A stretch of DNA of 42,135 nt from Lachnospiraceae bacterium (lineage in GTDB: Bacteria > Bacillota > Clostridia > Lachnospirales > Lachnospiraceae), in the NCBI GenBank assembly GCA_900757145.1, contig CAAEMT010000069.1:1-42135 (forward strand), given 5' to 3'. Each line of letters starts with the position of its first letter. The stretch's first letter is position 1. Made by a program: the position numbers and the translations under genes. The notes under the pieces are model-generated. The model was not told where the DNA came from. It ran no database searches and was given only the letters and a program-made list of their open reading frames with translations. Positions 40,279 to 42,135 of the stretch are shown here, one piece after another.

Positions 40279-41949
40279 TTATTTTGGAAGGCGGAAAGAA
40301 CTCTTCAAAGATACAATGCGGTTAAATACGAGCGCATCCGGTCTGGAATCCTTTGCATCAACGCAGAAAAATCCCTGACGGACGAACTGGAAGCTGTCGT
40401 ACGGCTGCGCCTTTGCAAGCTCCGGCTCCAACAGGCAGTCCTTCAATACAGTCAAAGAGTTCGGGTTCAGATTAAGAGATCCGTCCTCATTGTATACACC
40501 CTTTTCCTCGTCAATGATATTCTCATACAGACGAACTTCCGCTTTCACAGCCGTCTTAGCTGCTACCCAGTGGATCGTTCCTTTTACCTTTCGTCCTGTA
40601 AATCCACTTCCGCACTTCGTCTCCGGATCGTAAGTACAGTGTATCTCTGTCACGTTTCCGTTCTCGTCTTTCTCAAAGCTTACACATTTTACAAAGTAAG
40701 CACCCATCAGACGAACCTCGTTGCCCGGGAAGAGACGGAAATATTTCTTCGGCGGATTCTCCATAAAGTCCTCACGATCGATATAAAGTTCTCTGCCAAA
40801 CGGTACTTTCTTCATTCCAAGCTCCGGATTTTCCAGATTCATCTCTACATCAAGATACTCGATCTGATCCTCTGGATAATTATCAATAATAAGCTTCACC
40901 GGATCAAGCACTGCCATCATACGCGGACGCTTCAGCTTCAGATCCTCACGGATACAATACTCAAGCATCGCATAATCAACCGAACTATTTCCTTTGCTGA
41001 CGCCGCACAGCTCAACAAACTTCTGGATAGATTCCGGCGTAAATCCACGTCGGCGAAGCGCAGCAATCGATACAAGGCGTGGATCATCCCATCCATCCAC
41101 AATACCATCTTCTACAAGGCGCTTGATATAACGTTTGCCTGTCACAACATTCGTCAGATACAGCTTTGCAAACTCAATCTGCTTCGGAGGCATCTCATAC
41201 TCCAGCTCTCTTACTACCCAGTCATACAACGGACGGTGATCTTCAAACTCCAGTGTACAGATCGAGTGTGTAATTCCCTCGATCGCATCCTCAATCGGAT
41301 GTGCAAAGTCATACATCGGATAAATACACCACTTATCCCCTGTATTATGATGATGCATACGAGCTACACGGTAGATGACCGGATCACGCATGTTCATATT
41401 CGGTGACGCCATATCGATCTTTGCACGCAGAACCTTTGCTCCATCCTCATACATCCCATTTTTCATATTTTCAAACAACTCAAGATTTTCTTCGACAGAA
41501 CGATTGCGGTACGGGCTTTCCTTTCCCGCTTCAGTCAGAGTACCGCGGTATTCACGCATCTCCTCTGCTGTCAGATCACACACAAAAGCTTTGCCTTTTT
41601 TGATCAGCTTTACAGCCGCTTCATACATCTCTTCAAAATAATTGGATGCAAAAAACAGTCTGTCCTCAAAATCAGCTCCGAGCCATTTCACATCTGCAAG
41701 AATAGACTCTACGAACTCAGACTTTTCCTTTGTCGGATTCGTGTCATCAAAACGAAGGTTAAATTTTCCGTTATATTTTTTAGCCAGTCCGTAATTTAAA
41801 AGAATTGACTTGGCATGTCCGATATGCAGATAACCGTTTGGCTCCGGCGGAAAACGCGTATGCACTGTCGTACAGTGTCCTTCCTCTAAATCCTTTTCGA
41901 TAATCTGCTCAATAAAATTCTTTGATACTACTTCCTTTTCCAGTTCCAT
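40279..41949 (-). CDS. glnS: Glutaminyl-tRNA synthetase
   Basis: A 556-residue class I synthetase, charging tRNA-Gln. HIGH is at residues 42-45 (GYLHIGHAKS). RFDDTNPTKE, then MYDFAHPIEDAIEGITHSICTLEFEDHRPLYDW, are GlnRS-specific. The second motif region reads LTNVVTGKRYIKRLV instead of the E. coli VMSKRKL form, a variant at the KMSKS loop. WDDPRL and RRRGFTPESI follow, then the two anticodon-binding beta-barrels with NEVRLMGAYFVKC. The ATG at 41949-41947 has AGGAGGAG upstream. The stop is 10 nt from the MocR start, with the MocR ribosome binding site in between. Many Firmicutes use GatCAB instead, so having GlnRS is notable. Confidence 0.96.
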   Translation of the reverse strand: MELEKEVVSKNFIEQIIEKDLEEGHCTTVHTRFPPEPNGYLHIGHAKSILLNYGLAKKYNGKFNLRFDDTNPTKEKSEFVESILADVKWLGADFEDRLFFASNYFEEMYEAAVKLIKKGKAFVCDLTAEEMREYRGTLTEAGKESPYRNRSVEENLELFENMKNGMYEDGAKVLRAKIDMASPNMNMRDPVIYRVARMHHHNTGDKWCIYPMYDFAHPIEDAIEGITHSICTLEFEDHRPLYDWVVRELEYEMPPKQIEFAKLYLTNVVTGKRYIKRLVEDGIVDGWDDPRLVSIAALRRRGFTPESIQKFVELCGVSKGNSSVDYAMLEYCIREDLKLKRPRMMAVLDPVKLIIDNYPEDQIEYLDVEMNLENPELGMKKVPFGRELYIDREDFMENPPKKYFRLFPGNEVRLMGAYFVKCVSFEKDENGNVTEIHCTYDPETKCGSGFTGRKVKGTIHWVAAKTAVKAEVRLYENIIDEEKGVYNEDGSLNLNPNSLTVLKDCLLEPELAKAQPYDSFQFVRQGFFCVDAKDSRPDALVFNRIVSLKSSFRLPK

Positions 41950-41982
41950 TTTCTCCTCCTGTACGGTATAGTAACTTTTCCC

Positions 41983-42011
41983 ATAATAGCACAAACCATA
42001 TAAAAAAACAA
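41983..42011 (-). promoter_or_regulatory. glnS promoter
   Basis: On the minus strand, TTGTTT (42011-42006), a 17 nt spacer and TATTAT (41988-41983), preceded by TGC to give an extended -10. The leader to the ATG is about 25-30 nt, too short for a T-box. Confidence 0.68.
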
Positions 42012-42135
42012 TAAGGGAGCTGCGCTCATATTGTCGACCTAAAATGCAAACTTAAATTCCACTCTCTATCTCCATGATGGAATTTACTCTTGCACAAGTA
42101 GAATTTAGCCTTTCATACGAAAGAATAGGAATCTA
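42012..42135. other. Right-edge intergenic region
   Basis: Contains an 8 bp inverted repeat, AAATTCCA (42054-42061) with TGGAATTT (42078-42085). An ATG at 42074 opens a plus-strand frame that runs off the window without a visible ribosome binding site. Nothing here is strong enough to call. Confidence 0.4.

Noticed and set aside
40270..41406. 378-codon plus-strand ORF antisense to glnS
   Set aside because: It is the antisense shadow of a well-supported gene; the sequence is rich in Arg, His and Cys in shadow fashion and has no ribosome binding site.
41950..42135. T-box leader upstream of glnS
   Set aside because: No T-box consensus or specifier stem in the visible region; the promoter is too close to the start codon.
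42074..42135. Plus-strand ORF running off the right edge
   Set aside because: No ribosome binding site, and the start lies within a small inverted repeat; too short to judge.
1..42135. CRISPR array, tRNA, rRNA, prophage or complete insertion sequence
   Set aside because: No regularly spaced direct repeats, cloverleaf genes, ribosomal RNA sequences, integrase or transposase with inverted repeats were seen by reading; a tRNA or IS search by tool was not possible.

Overview
The window looks like the chromosome of an anaerobic, spore-forming gut Firmicute, most likely family Lachnospiraceae. The reasons are the gene content (spoVAC, DUF4317, DUF5721, Rpn-type nuclease-like proteins, TraX-like protein, an Exp7/CtpE-type ATPase), strong AGGAGG-type ribosome binding sites, a Bacillus-type LexA box at recA and a CIRCE element at htpG. 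I see no rRNA, tRNA, CRISPR array, insertion sequence or prophage. The genus cannot be fixed from the sequence alone. Most genes lie on the minus strand.

Positions 1-8.4 kb: the 5' end of recA with its promoter and LexA operator; a gene-free 530 bp stretch holding a dispersed palindromic repeat and the terminator of the next operon; then the essential cluster pyrH-frr-uppS-cdsA-dxr-rseP (nucleotide supply, ribosome recycling, undecaprenyl and phospholipid precursors, isoprenoids, site-2 protease), read right to left. A P-type ATPase of the Exp7/CtpE type lies upstream of it. Positions 8.5-18.2 kb: cell-surface genes. A CapK-like adenylate-forming enzyme and a Wzx-type flippase on the plus strand are separated by an almost fully self-complementary 170 bp element. 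An ATP-grasp ligase, a GT2 polyprenyl-phosphate glycosyltransferase and a giant YfhO-type membrane protein converge on them from the minus strand.

Positions 18.4-24.9 kb: mgtE, preceded by an upstream open reading frame with a strong ribosome binding site and a Pro-rich segment that overlaps the mgtE start (candidate new Mg regulation); a PAP2 phosphatase; a small membrane protein; DegV; a DUF5721 protein; and htpG under a CIRCE operator. Positions 25-34.5 kb: a radical SAM protein, a LytTR/DUF3021 regulatory pair, a dicarboxylate symporter coupled to an RmlD-like reductase, a TraX-like protein, DUF4317, a reductase-acetyltransferase fusion, a P-loop kinase with an internal deletion, and an Rpn-like nuclease.

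Positions 34.7-42.1 kb: a secreted Ig-like protein whose promoter spacer contains a run of nine G (possible phase variation); a second copy of the palindromic repeat; a lone spoVAC; a small acidic protein; a Cof-type HAD phosphatase; a YdcF-like protein; a MocR regulator lacking its PLP lysine; and glnS, whose stop is next to the MocR start.

The most unusual items are the mgtE leader ORF, the G-tract promoter, the nested palindromic element at 9847-10037, the repeat shared by 305-402 and 36389-36483, and the MocR Lys-to-Arg change.
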